Source: Dictyophora rubrovolvata (taxonomy: Eukaryota > Basidiomycota > Agaricomycetes > Phallales > Phallaceae). Taken from it: a DNA stretch of 64,000 bases. Location: positions 806,001 to 870,000 of the forward strand of contig CP114117.1 in the NCBI GenBank assembly GCA_029959195.1, read 5' to 3'. The notes below the pieces were generated by a model. That model was given only the letters and a program-made list of their open reading frames with translations, was not told where the DNA came from and ran no database searches. Below, one piece after another: positions 1-10,410 of the stretch. Each line of letters starts with the position of its first letter. The stretch's first letter is position 1. Position numbers and translations under genes: made by a program.

Positions 1-20
1 ATGCTCATCTCTGTTTCCAG

Positions 21-1192
21 ATCATATTCGACCAGACTGGGAGGCTAAACTGGCTGCTGTACGTGCTGCCGTCCAGCGTCGTGCCAATCGCCGCATCATC
101 ATGCGGCAAGTGGGCGATCGCCTTATTCCCGTTGGAATTACGAGTGGGCGTATTATAAATATAGAACCGCCGCCTGAGGGTGGCGAAGGTGAAAGTAATG
201 GTTCATCTCGGCGACGGCGGAGACATCATCCTAGTGCTGACTTCAATCAGCTAGTGGGCCCGGACCTTGAAGAGGTAGGCATTTTTATGAAGTGTTTACA
301 AGTTGACAATCTAAATCTGACCATTTCATTCTAGCTCATGATTATGGAAGCGATGCGTTTGTCGCTGATCGAACATGAGGAACAGCAACGGCGACAAAAC
401 GCGGCAAACAACGATAATAATGCGAACACAAATACAATTGCGAATGATACTAGATCTGAATTACGTGCTGAAAACAACATACCTTCAATTGTACCCACCA
501 TCAACAATAACAATAACAACATGTATAGTGGAAATGTTATCTCTCCGTCCTCCACTCCGAGTCCTAGTGCATCTGCATCTCCAAGAAACTCACTATCACC
601 TCCCAATGAATCATCCGGACACTCTCCATCTCCTTCTCCTCGCCAAAGTTTCATTCGTATGTCATCACCTCTAGGCGTTCCAAGTCCAGAACAAGGATCG
701 GGATCAAACTTGCGTAGATCAACTAGCAGCAGCAGATCTGCCATTATCGCCGCCCTTGCAGCTCACACAGCGTCTGCGATATTGGGTAACGAGAATTCAG
801 ATCAATCTCAGGCTCAATCTCAGGCTCAGGCTCAGGCTCAGGCTCAGACTCTTTTGGCTGATTTTCCCACGACGGCAGGACAAAGTGATAGTAATCCTAC
901 ATTGGAGAATGCCCTTGCTGATGCGACGAATGACTCGCTTAATCTTCATACACACTCGAGTCTCGAAGTTCGGACTGACCTGTCATCGTCACTACCACCT
1001 TTACCTCCTCCTCCTCCGACAAATGACGGGGGTCTACTTACAGCTCAGAAAAACGAGCCTAATTTGCCGACAATTCCTCCTCAGCCTGAACGAGCCATTT
1101 CGGCAGATGACGCCGCTGCGGAACGTATGCCAGAAGGCTATCTGCCTTTACCTTCCACGACCGACTTGTCAGATCCTCTCATTAGACATTAA
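21..1192 (+). CDS. SIP5: SIP5-like protein, 3' part
   Basis: Two exons are visible, 21-274 and 335-1192, joined by a 60-nt GT-AG intron. An acceptor at 18-20 opens the first, so the gene starts left of the window. The protein reads from HIRPDWEAKLAAVRAAVQRR through QVGDRLIPVG, then crosses the intron into LMIMEAMRLSLIEHEEQQRR. These blocks are typical of the C-terminal half of fungal SIP5, a protein found in yeast as an interactor of the Snf1 kinase. The zinc-finger part would lie upstream. The tail after residue 110 is low complexity, rich in Asn, Ser and Pro, with a QA-repeat stretch. Family assignment rests on the MEAMRLSLIEHEEQQRR block. The molecular role is not known from sequence. Confidence 0.8.
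808..847 (+). repeat. CAGGCT hexanucleotide repeat in SIP5 exon
   Basis: A run of CAGGCT-type units, with two CAATCT-like variants, encodes alternating Gln and Ala/Ser in the low-complexity tail of the SIP5-like protein. The length is a multiple of three throughout, so copy-number change would not break the frame. Confidence 0.85.
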
Positions 1193-1534
1193 ATAAACAT
1201 CTTATTTATTTTTGGAGTTTTTTTTTTGTTCCTTTCATTATCCTAAATCATCATTGCGAAATGCCTCTTTTATAGTCTCTCGTTACTAAGTAATGCTCTC
1301 TTAAGACGTTTTTCTGTTTTTTTTCTCTCCCTCTTATTCATCAGAATAACTACTATTTGCATGAATCTATTTCTTTCTTGTTATTTGCTCTTCTTTTTGC
1401 CCAAAATTTATGTGTTGTAGCTTATTAGAACTTGTCAATATCCAACATGCGCCGCGGCGGAGATGAATGAAACCACAGTATTCATCGATTGAGTCAAACA
1501 CACATGAAAAGATACATGATACTGATATTTAGAT
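1193..1534. other. convergent 3' intergenic region
   Basis: AT-rich with T-runs. It holds the 3' ends of the SIP5-like gene and of the minus-strand lyase gene. No other feature seen. Confidence 0.6.
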
Positions 1535-4530
1535 TCATAACAAAGAGATAGGGATACTAGATCCTGCCGTTGGATTAGTAGGGAAATTAACAGGGAAAGT
1601 CTTGTTCGCCTCCGTTCCCCATCCTTCGGGTGTCCAAAACGTATCCATGGATACTGTCAATGTAATTTCAGTCAACGTCTGCGTTGGATCAGCCACCGTC
1701 ATTGTCCATCCATTCTCTTCAACAATCAATATCAATGCATTGGGAGAAGTGATGGTCATGCCACCAAAACTGCCTAAAAATGACGGAGGGACAAATACGC
1801 TACCTCCACTTGGCTGCCAAAACGAGATCATGGTAACGCCATTCAACAAATCATGCACTGCACTAATTTCGGTCGTTTCGATGAGTGTGATGAGTGGACT
1901 TTCAAGTGCGTCGATGACGAATTGTTCAATACTACCTCTTCCGGGGAAGACGCTGTACGAGATTGGTTTATTCAGGTTGTTCGGGTCGTGATATATCCAT
2001 GCTGCAAATAGGTCAACGGTTTCTGGAGGCTGTTTGGATATTCCTAATGACTGCCAAGACCCGGTTCGATTCCCTGTCGAGATCGACAGCGTGTCCACGG
2101 ACGGAGAAAATAAGTATCCAATAGAGTCGTGGAAAAGTGTATGGGGTTGGGTAAAGTTACCGTTGTCATTTGTAGCTTGTTGCAGATCATGAAATATAGT
2201 CCCAGAACGTTTACGTTGATCCAAGACAGAAAAGACAGGAGAAGTCGAAGATGAGTTTAGGATCGTTACGCTGACGTGCTCGATGTCATTTTGGAAGAAC
2301 ATCCACGACTTTTGGAAGCTAAGAGATTTCGTGAGGGGGTTTATGTATCGCTGCAGATAACCAGGATTGGTAAAATGTCTGTCTGTATCGAAGTGATATC
2401 GATTACTCACCATAACGCTCATCCCAACGCTCCCAGTCGAAACACCGCCAACAAATGGATCGAGGCCGACATTAGTCACAGTCGAGCATTGCAGCACCGT
2501 TGCATCATAATCTACCGTAGTTCCCGGTATCAAATTCCAATCCCATGAGGCGGCGATATCTTCATATTCGTTACCATCAACATAAGTGTATGTTGTCCCA
2601 TCTGCCAAATGGAAGCCAAAGGGATTTTGAGTATTCAAACATTCCGTATTAGTAGTCCGTGACGAGAACATCCTTAGGGATGTTGTATAATTCGCACCGC
2701 GATGAACCTAGAATCAAGAAACTGTGTAACACGGGGCATATATGCGGATGGGGAAGCATACCATATAGTCATTATTCCAAAACATCATGTTTCCAAGCAA
2801 GCCGCCAACGTTTGCCGTACCCGTAGATGTGGATAATCCGTTAAAAACCGAAAGTAAATCAGAAGAATTCCAAAGCTGGCCGAGGACTTGAATCTCCGTG
2901 GTATTGATTTTCAAATTCTCGGTAACTCTGTAGTGTAAACGCTAATTAAAATAGGGGAGTCTATCATTTACAGTCCTTACTGATCGTCAGCTACAGCGAA
3001 ACTAATCATTCGTCCCACTACACTCTATAATAACATAATTAATGAATCAGCCTCACGCTGTTTTTAATGAAAGAAATGCATAAACTCACGAAGTCCCAGT
3101 GTAACACTCCTGTTACAATGTTCTCATAGATCATCCATTGTGTTCCATTCATCAGTCCAAGAAATGCTGATCTCGAGTCGCCAGTTGCTGCAAAGCGAGT
3201 GCCTCCTGCTTCAATTTCCAACTCAAGGACGTCATTTATGCTAGAAGAGAGCTTCATCGGGACGTCAATTATGGAATAATGAAAAAAGAGACGTACTATT
3301 CCTTTCCATAGTTTCCTGCGTAGACAATAAAAAAAGTAATGTTTTCTGTAGGAGTAACAATACGAACCGGTGTATAAGATTCCTTCGTGCTGTGAAAAAC
3401 TTCCATCTTGCATAATTCCATCTTTCATAATTCCATCCTGAACAACAACCTCAGCATGCACAAAACCGTATGCTTCTTCGATCTGACTAGAATTTCCGGT
3501 TGTGTTCCCATTCACGTTGCCGGCTGCGCTAATTAATGCGTCTGAGATGCCGACGTATGCCAAATCCAAAGTATTTGATCCACCCAGGTAACCTGGTTTA
3601 TCCGCTCTATGGAATACAGCATAGGAGCGGCCCGTGATATTTGTACAATTTGAAAGTTGAGTCGGCGTCAAGGAAGGTGAAAGGAGAATACATGCTTGGC
3701 CTGCGCTTTTTGGGATATCAATCATGTTCGAATACCAATTTATGTTCCATAATCCTGTAGAAAATGTGTCAACACAGGTGTATTTTATAAAAAGAAAAGT
3801 TCAAACCAAGAGTTCCACAAGGACACAAAGAGGTTCCGCCCTCGTCGAGACAGTTCAAATTCGTAAAATCGTTTGAGAACCACCAGTCCATTGCGAGTCC
3901 TATTTGGGCTCTAACCGTGTCGTTCTGAGCCATTGATTTGGGAGCTTTTGACCATCCGCCATGCCACGCAGCAGCTAAGGCGGCTGCACACACCAAGACG
4001 TCAATGAACTTAAAAGGATGATTAAAGTAACAACCTCAGACTTACTTATTCTTGTCCAATGTTCTTCGGCAGGCCAATTGGCTTGCTGTGCATTGCAACC
4101 GGCAGTATAATCGATTTGAGAGGAAGGCCATTGGCCGTCTGGACCTATGGATGATAACCTGGAGGAAAGGAGCGTTTCAGAAAACAAGGAGTCCCTTCAA
4201 GTTGCCGCATATAAGTCTGTAAATACCAAGACTGAAGACTAGAGGAGCCAGTTTCTCCTGATATGACATAACTTATACGACGGGATAGTAAGGTTGCTAC
4301 GTCTGGGTCAGATGGTACAGGTGTTGATGTCGCGAGTTGCTCGGGATCTACCAGTAAGGAGTGGTTAGTAGAGCTTTGGGCTTTGTAAATGGAAAGACAG
4401 CAAAGTTACGTGTGACTCCCAACGATGAATCATCCGCGTTTGAGGATAAGACAAGGGATGCCGACTGAACGGTTGTTCCAAGTAGAAAACATTGGAACAG
4501 GATCCATGCACTAGACGGGAAATTCAGCAT
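1535..4530 (-). CDS. polysaccharide lyase family 8 (chondroitin/hyaluronan/xanthan lyase type), secreted
   Basis: About ten exons run from ATG at 4530 to TGA at 1535-1537. The start is chosen because it opens a signal peptide (MLNFPSSAWILFQCFLLGTT). Exons read in order: 4410-4530; 4227-4347 (LLSRRISYVISG); 4046-4158 (GQWPSSQIDYTAGC...WPAEEHW); one from 3983 (ALAAAWHGGW); one ending at about 3372 (SYAVFHRADKPGYLGGSNTLDLA, DGSFSQHEGILYTG); and the last long exon (VHRGANYTTSLRMFSSR, then the WDWNLIPGTT and STGNRTGSWQSLG blocks). These are the helical catalytic toroid and the C-terminal beta domains of PL8. Family members cleave uronic-acid polysaccharides by beta-elimination outside the cell. 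The substrate here is not predictable. A small internal duplication (DGIMKDGIMQDG) sits in front of the DGSFSQH motif. Confidence 0.85.
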
Positions 4531-5741
4531 GTTTCCTCTGAAACCCTTGGGCTGCCAGAGAGACTCACCGTAATAAATAATACGTATATTATAAATTACG
4601 TTTTTTTCCATCTGTTATCAGGACGCAGTCGGGTCACTTTCTCAGATACGTTTGGTTTCCGATTTAGAACACTGTCAGTGTCCGAGACTCCGAGACTCGC
4701 ATGGTTTCCAACTACTTCGGTTAGACCAAACTCGAAAACAAAACCCAATCTGGAATTTTCATAGGAGAATTATATTTCAGAATCTCTTGAACCTTTACCC
4801 AATGTGTCTTAAGGTTTAGGCTGGATTTGTTCAGTAATGCAGTGTTTTGACAGTTCAAGGCTCCCACTGGCAGAAGCAAGGCAGAAGTTCTTCGTGAAGT
4901 GTGGAGCGTGACGAGGTAACAATGTCACGCGCGGTAAATCTATCCTTCCTGCCAACGCGAACATACCACGTCTTAGGCAACATGGACAGGGGTAGCATTT
5001 TCTTCGGTCTATATTGAATTCACCCATATGGACTTATAACAGCTGGTCGGAAAGATAGAACCACTTCTTCTAGACTTGTTAACCTCGGAGGAAGTTAGAT
5101 GTTTAATCGGGACAAAACCGTCAAATGGAGTAAAATGTATATTGGTAGAAGTCTGGTAGACCCTTTTGATAATGTTGCTGATGGTGCGATAGTGTAGGCC
5201 AGGTACTTCAAATTTCAAACTTCACCCCGTGCGGGGATGTCTGAAACCGTGTACCTTCCGGGATCTGTATGTCTTGCTTTTGGTTGACTGGGGGATGTCC
5301 AAGCCCCATATCTTCGTGCCGGGCCGGGTTTCCCGTCAAATGGGACCCGCTACCGCTTTCTATACGACCAGCACAGACACTTATGTACTTATGCCTCTGC
5401 CTGTGCTGTGTCATCCAGTGACTTTGCGAGTGGACTTGTAAGGGTCGGCTTACCAGACCACGCCGCGACTGACTCATTAACGAGTCATAAACAATAAACC
5501 ATAGTTTCCGAGTCTTATATTCATACTCGTCGACAGTGGATTCTGAATCCCACATTGTTACTAGCGTTTTATTCCTTCTCACTTGATTCCAATGTTTCCA
5601 TTACTAATTCTCTCCTTCTCTTCTATGTTTTATTCACCACCCCATCTTTAATTTTAGTTGGCTAGATAGAGGCTGTATGCATATCGGTAAAAGCAAACTC
5701 ATTTGTAATATATAATGCACTTAATTGAAGATCAGGTGTCC
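4531..5741. other. intergenic, no gene; LTR-like tail at 5437-5570
   Basis: Short minus-strand frames at 4809-5582 show no recognisable domain. The stretch 5437-5570 looks like the 3' half of an LTR: TGTAAGGGTCGG start, an AT-rich TATATTCATACTCG box, and a pyrimidine-rich tail. I could not find a matching terminus or target duplication, so it is not called as an element. Confidence 0.4.
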
Positions 5742-5746
5742 GTAAC

Positions 5747-6238
5747 TGTTAGGATTCCCTCTATAGACCGAACGTATGCCGTTAATAGAATAATAAACTT
5801 GGTCTATAAATAATGAGTCCTGGCGTTTGAGACAAATTAAGCCAATCAAGGGTCGAAGTCTTGTTATTGAAGCTGCAACGATCGAGAACGCGGTTGGTAG
5901 ATAAGATAAGATAATGGGATTAAATCGTTAGACGATTTAATCTAAGTCCCAAGCGAGAATAGAAAGATTTCAGAGATGGGCAAGATTCGAGGCAACAGTA
6001 ATTGTATATTAAGCTATCTACTTACAAAGGAGTTCCCGCGTCATGAATAGACGGCGGGTGTACATTCTAGGATAATCTATACTACCGGTCATACATATGC
6101 GACCACAAGAACTTGAAAAATACAAATAGAAATACAAGCACGAATGAAATAGAAATAAAAGCGAAAAAGAAATTGTAAGCTTATCTGACTTTATATTGTT
6201 TTTGATGAGGGCGTCGAATCTGTCTCTAATACCTGACA
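5747..6238. mobile_element. solo LTR, Ty1/copia-like, 492 bp
   Basis: The element begins TGTTAGGATTCC and ends ACCTGACA. It is bracketed by an identical 5-bp target duplication, GTAAC, at 5742-5746 and 6239-6243. It contains a TATA-like CTATAAATA near 5805. No internal retrotransposon region is present, so this is what remains after LTR-LTR recombination. The copia assignment rests only on the TGTTAGGA start. It ends 10 bp from the stop codon of the neighbouring minus-strand gene. Intact target duplications suggest a fairly young insertion. Confidence 0.85.
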
Positions 6239-6248
6239 GTAACTAATA

Positions 6249-7147
6249 TTACATGTCAAGCCCGAGATGTTGAGCAATTCGCTCGAGCAGTTCAGTTTGC
6301 CTTTCCTGGCTTTTCTGAAACTCTGCGTAAAAATGATCAATTTTTTTTTCCAAAACGTTAACCTTGTCCCACTCAGAAAATGCAAGCCTCTGTAATGTAT
6401 CCAGAGTTTGAGAAATCTGGAGATCAAGAGCAAGCTAAACTGATTGGTTATCCATGATCACTCCGATATTATCTAACACATACGATAATGTTTCCAAATC
6501 CATTATAGAGATCCCATTGGTATTCCTGGATCTCAGAACTATACCTGTCCTGATTTACAAATCTTTTCCACGTTTGCCCCTGGCTGACAGCTTCCATCTT
6601 ATTTTTCACACTTAGCACCTTTCTGCATAAAAATGACTTCAGCTAGCTTGCAATAACACGGAAAAACATACGATCCAAACTCATCCACCGCCCGTGTCAG
6701 TTTTTGGTCGAACTGGCCATTGCACCTTCCATTAGGTAGGTGGTACGATAGAATGTTTAGTAGACCCCCGCAAAGCTTGCCAAGGTGTTCGGCATCCGGC
6801 GAAATGCTCTAGAAAACGAAATGAAATAAATGTCATCGAAGGGGAAATAGGCGATCTAAAAAACCTTTGTCTCATCTACAATCGTCAATATCGCTTTGAA
6901 TCCACCAATAGTTGCCTCTATGGTCGGGCAAAGGGGCCCAAGGGTAGCAACTGTGAGATTTGCCAAATCTCCAGTGGGTTGAGACGTCGCTTCCGCAGCC
7001 TGATGATCAATGAAATCAGCAGTAGTTGCTAGTGAATTAGATCGGGCTTACCTTTTTCATCCACTTGTTGAAATAAAATACCATGTTTGAACATTGTCAA
7101 GTCAAAGAAAGAAAGCTTACAGTAGTTAACAATTCTGCTTGATCCAT
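6249..7147 (-). CDS. small helical protein resembling fungal MLKL-like N-terminal domain
   Basis: Six exons keep one frame: 7121-7147, a 12-nt micro-exon encoding WMKK, then 6865-6999, 6672-6808, 6484-6622 and 6249-6434. They give 211 aa. The protein is all-helical and without a signal peptide. It contains GPLCPTIEATIGGFKAIL, then VDETKSISPDAEHLGKLC, a basic region SVKNKMEAVSQGQTWKRF, and a C-terminal coiled coil ending ERIAQHLGLDM. This order resembles the four-helix plus brace module at the N-terminus of basidiomycete NLR-like and kinase-like proteins (the MLKL_NTD-like fold). Here it stands alone with no NACHT, kinase or repeat domain. The resemblance is by pattern only. An adaptor or membrane-executor role is inference. 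A solo LTR lies just past its stop codon. Confidence 0.5.
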
Positions 7148-7356
7148 CTCAAAAAAACAGGGACAAGAGTAATGGTAAGGAAGTGATGAGGGAGAGAGTA
7201 CGAGGCGAGAGGGGCAAACAAATTATTGGAACTTTTTTTTTGACCATAACTATAAGGTCTGGGAAAAAGAAGTTACAGCCTTTCAACAACCGCTAGCATC
7301 AAAATGCTAGATTTGGCATCGAAAACTCTAGATGAAGAATGGGTATGACAGTAAAA

Positions 7357-7526
7357 CGACAGAGAAGATAATTTATTCCAGCGATGTGTCGCAAAAATCC
7401 TGACGCTTTGATTTATTAGCCAAACTGATCAAGGTCCTGACGGGCTTTTTTAACGATTTATTACCGTCCTTGATCAATTCGGCTAATAAACAAGATTTTT
7501 GCGACAGAGAAGATAATTTGTTCCAG
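7357..7526. repeat. 120-bp foldback within a 25-bp direct repeat
   Basis: TGTCGCAAAAATC at 7387 pairs with GATTTTTGCGACA ending at 7506. A second stem pairs TTTATTAGCC-TGATCAAGG with CCTTGATCA-GGCTAATAAA. A 25-bp direct repeat (24/25 identical) starts CGACAGAGAAGATAATTT at 7357-7381 and recurs at 7502-7526, overlapping the right arm. It may be a small nonautonomous terminal-inverted-repeat element or a local duplication. No coding capacity. Confidence 0.65.
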
Positions 7527-7739
7527 TAACATTAGATTTCCTTCTGCGGACCAAATTAAAAGAAAGGAACTCAAAACCAATTTGGTCGTTCTGTCTACTC
7601 AAAAATTGAGTCTTCGATAACGTATCAAAGTTGAACCTTTTGCATTTACATTATCATTAGGCCTAAAAATCGCCCGCACCTAATCTGGCAGGGCCCCAAT
7701 CTGACCGAGCCTGAAGAGGCCTGAAGGTCCTGACGGTAA

Positions 7740-7835
7740 CTGAGAGAGACTGACAGATTGATTAAAAATCCAGGTAGTGACCGACGGAGGCCGACGAAGA
7801 CTAATGAATTGACCGAAAATCCAGGTAGCAACTGA
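7740..7835. repeat. two diverged about 45-bp direct repeats
   Basis: Two successive copies share AAAATCCAGGTAG followed by a ACYGACGGAG-RCYGAC block. The surrounding 7620-7920 is repeat-rich and noncoding. Confidence 0.5.
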
Positions 7836-7925
7836 CGGAGACTGACTGTAGATTCTGGCTGGACCAGGTTAGAGCGTTCAGGTTAGGGGCTGCTTATTCT
7901 GACTGAGAATAGGCACCAACCAGGC

Positions 7926-8126
7926 TGTTGGTATCGGAGTCGCCGGCTAACAGTCAAATTAATATTGCGTCGTCGCCGACGACGCATTAGTTAAGTCTTA
8001 GTAAAATATTATAAATCCCAGTAGTTAGTTTTTACCTTTTTCATATTTATAATTTTGTATATAAAGCTCTATATTTCGAGCACTAAATAACAAGTTCTAT
8101 CTAAACCATAACCGCTAGTTGCGACA
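7926..8126. mobile_element. solo LTR, short, 201 bp
   Basis: Starts TGTTGGTATC and ends GTTGCGACA, with an identical 5-bp target duplication CAGGC at 7921-7925 and 8127-8131. Near its left end is a 21-bp palindrome centred near 7976 (TGCGTCGTCG/CGACGACGCA). A TATATAAAG box lies near 8058. No internal region remains. Superfamily is uncertain (gypsy, copia or a TRIM-type small element). The exact target duplications imply a recent insertion. Confidence 0.85.
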
Positions 8127-8820
8127 CAGGCCAATGGTCAGAGTAAGCATGCTCCACAACATCTTTGTGATATCAGCACCCCAAGGAAGCCGCTCCACTC
8201 GGTGTCAGGATTTTGTTCAAGTCTCGATAGCTAGTATTGCTATTATAGATCGATGACCGGTGGGCAGGCTTTCCATCAGAATAAGTCACAGTCGGCCTCT
8301 AATAATGCATACCCCTCGGTGGACACCCCGCTCTATGCGTTATGCACTCAGGACGCTCCCCGATCTTGGTCTTCAATCTGATCAGGTATTTCCCATTTTT
8401 GCGACTGACAGTTTGTTCAGACATAACTACAATCACAATTTTTTCCGTTACTTCATCTCATATAAAGATACAGGTCCTCACAACTCTTTGAGCCCTTCAA
8501 TCCTATTTGGCCCACCCTGCTTTTGGTGTGCCTCCCCCCCACACTAGAAACTCTTCGACTTATTATTTCATCTTCCCGCAACATCTGCCGCGGAATTGGT
8601 CTATCACCTCTTCTGCCTCTTCTCACCTTCTCTCTGATAAATTGATAGCGCTCAATCCACACACCCAAGTAATGAAAATTTGGTGAGATAGGTTGTCCGT
8701 TGGGCCAATCCCATCCAATCCCTTTGCACCCCCACTCAATCATCTGCATGGCGTCCTTCATATTCAAGTCCCACTCCGTGTTATCTTCTGTGCACACCTC
8801 GACCCCATCCACTTTAAATA

Positions 8821-10410
8821 CAGTCACGCACAAAACCATACACGCATCTGTCACTTTGGGAATGTACCTTAAATAAAAATCTTAATAAAATCCTTAAAAT
8901 CACCAAATTATTTGAGAACATACCTGGATATGGTGAGAACATAACTTGTTAAGATGACTTGTGCTCATCGTTTCTCGCTCGCTCGCCTTTTATAAATTAT
9001 TAGGTGGAGATCACGTGTACAGTTTTGTGCGTTTTGAGTTTTGGAAAGTAAACTAAGGTTTTGTGTTGCTTGTTTTCTATTGGCTTGGGGTCACATGACT
9101 GTATGCAGATAGGTAATATAATATCGAAGACTTTTGAGATGGAAAGGCCAGGAAAATTGAGCATGATTCAACTTCCTCAGGAAAGAGTAGACAGCGTGCT
9201 CAGTCTCCTCGATTCGAAGGCATCGGTCAGGGAAATAGCCAAAAGAGCTGGTGTTAGTCATGGGGTTATCACTAAAATTAGAAAAGAATATCGAAACGAG
9301 CTTGCCCGAGCCACCGGTGGTCGTCCTCGGTCACTTTCTCCTACTGACATCTGGCAGGCCGTCCGTTGTCTTACTTCTGGAAAAGCAACCACAGCAGTAG
9401 ATGCCCAGAAAATACTTCAAAATGCGAGTGATATATCGTTTCATGCTATCACAATGCGACGCGGCCTCAAAAATTTTGGTCTTAAGGCAATGACAAAGGT
9501 GAAAAAGCCCCTCCTCTCATCCCGGCATAAGAAGGAGAGGCTCGATTGGGCGATTGCACATGAAAATTGGACGATTGAGGACTGGAAACGGGTTGTCTGG
9601 TCAGATGAAACAAAAATAAATCGTCTTGGATGTGATGGATGAAAGTGGGTTTGGAAACGGCCAGGGGAACCCTTAAATGATCAACTGGTGGATAAGACTG
9701 TGAAACATGGTGGTGGATGTATCATGATCTGGGGATGTTTCTCTTGGGAGGGGACAGGCTGGGCCACCAAGATTGATGGGAAAATGGATGCTGATTTATA
9801 TTGTCAAATATTGGAGAAAGAGTTGCAGGGATCTCTGGAGTATTTTGGGAAGGAAGTGGATGTCTTCATCTTCCAGCAGGACAATGACCCAAAACACACT
9901 TCAAAAAAAGCGAAAGCTTGGTTTAATGATCATGAAATCGATGTCATGGTATGGCCTCCACAGTCTCCCGACCTAAATCCAATAGAGCACCTTTGGGGGG
10001 TTGTGAAGCGGCAGCTTGCTGGGTATGAGACAGACCCTACCAGCATACATGAACTCTGGGAAAGAGCCAAAGATGTTTGGTTGAACATGGATGATAGGAT
10101 TTGTCAGGATCTCATTGAAAGTATGCCAAGGAGGGTAGCAGCAGTGAAAAAAGCTAAGGGAGGGCATACGAAATATTAGATTTCTATATTTTTGACGACA
10201 CGAACAAAACTGTACACATGTACATGTCACACAAAGTAGCCTATATTGTATCAACGAACAATAATTACCAAAAGTACTTATAATAAACTTTGTAATTATT
10301 ATATTCATGCATTCGCACAATTTTTTTTGTGATTTAAAAGAATTATTGAGCACACTGTGTTCATTATATACCAAAAGCGACGTGCGCGCGTACAGTTTTG
10401 TGCGTGACTG
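8821..10410 (+). mobile_element. Tc1/mariner transposon, 1590 bp
   Basis: The element starts CAGTCACGCACAAAAC at 8821 and ends with the inverse of the same 16 bp at 10410. TA duplicates flank it at 8819-8820 and 10411-10412. The terminal repeats extend about 215 bp in diverged form. Each arm also carries an inverted inner motif (TGTACAGTTTTGT at about 9015 on the left; ACAAAACTGTACA at about 10205 on the right). The element contains one DD34E transposase frame broken by a single stop. It sits inside an exon of the F-box-like gene, transcribed in the opposite direction. Confidence 0.93.
9139..10179 (+). pseudogene. Tc1-family DD34E transposase with one in-frame stop
   Basis: Reading from ATG at 9139 gives about 346 codons, the usual Tc1 length. 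Order of parts: paired-like helix-turn-helix (RVDSVLSLLDSKASVREIAK, then VSHGVITKIRKEY); GRPRS hinge; second HTH; catalytic core VVWSDETKIN, IFQQDNDPKHTS and SPDLNPIEHLW. The spacing between the second Asp and Glu is 34 residues, so the triad is DD34E. A TGA at 9640-9642 interrupts the frame directly before KWVWKRPGEP, where relatives commonly have Arg. A CGA to TGA transition would explain it. All else is open, so the copy is young but probably inactive unless read through. Alternative upstream starts at 9061 are non-ATG and were not used. Confidence 0.92.

Noticed and set aside
331-744. 137-codon minus-strand ORF
   Set aside because: Antisense to the SIP5-like exon. Hydrophobic runs are the complement of Asn/Ser codons.
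804-847. possible CRISPR-like array
   Set aside because: It is a simple hexanucleotide coding repeat without spacers, in a eukaryotic exon.
2062-2082. tRNA B-box-like GGTTCGATTCCCTG
   Set aside because: It falls inside the PL8 coding exon and no A-box or acceptor stem can be formed around it.
5437-5570. third solo LTR
   Set aside because: TATA-like box and TG start are present, but no CA-ending terminus with matching target duplication was found.
5208-5582. 124-codon minus-strand ORF
   Set aside because: No recognisable domain; composition follows the LTR-like sequence on the other strand.
9012-9034. TA followed by CAGTTTTGTGCG as left end of the Tc1 element
   Set aside because: It looks like a Tc1 terminus, but its partner at the right end does not match, while 8821 gives a 16-bp exact terminal repeat, TA duplicates and restores the host reading frame. 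The inner motif is part of the element.
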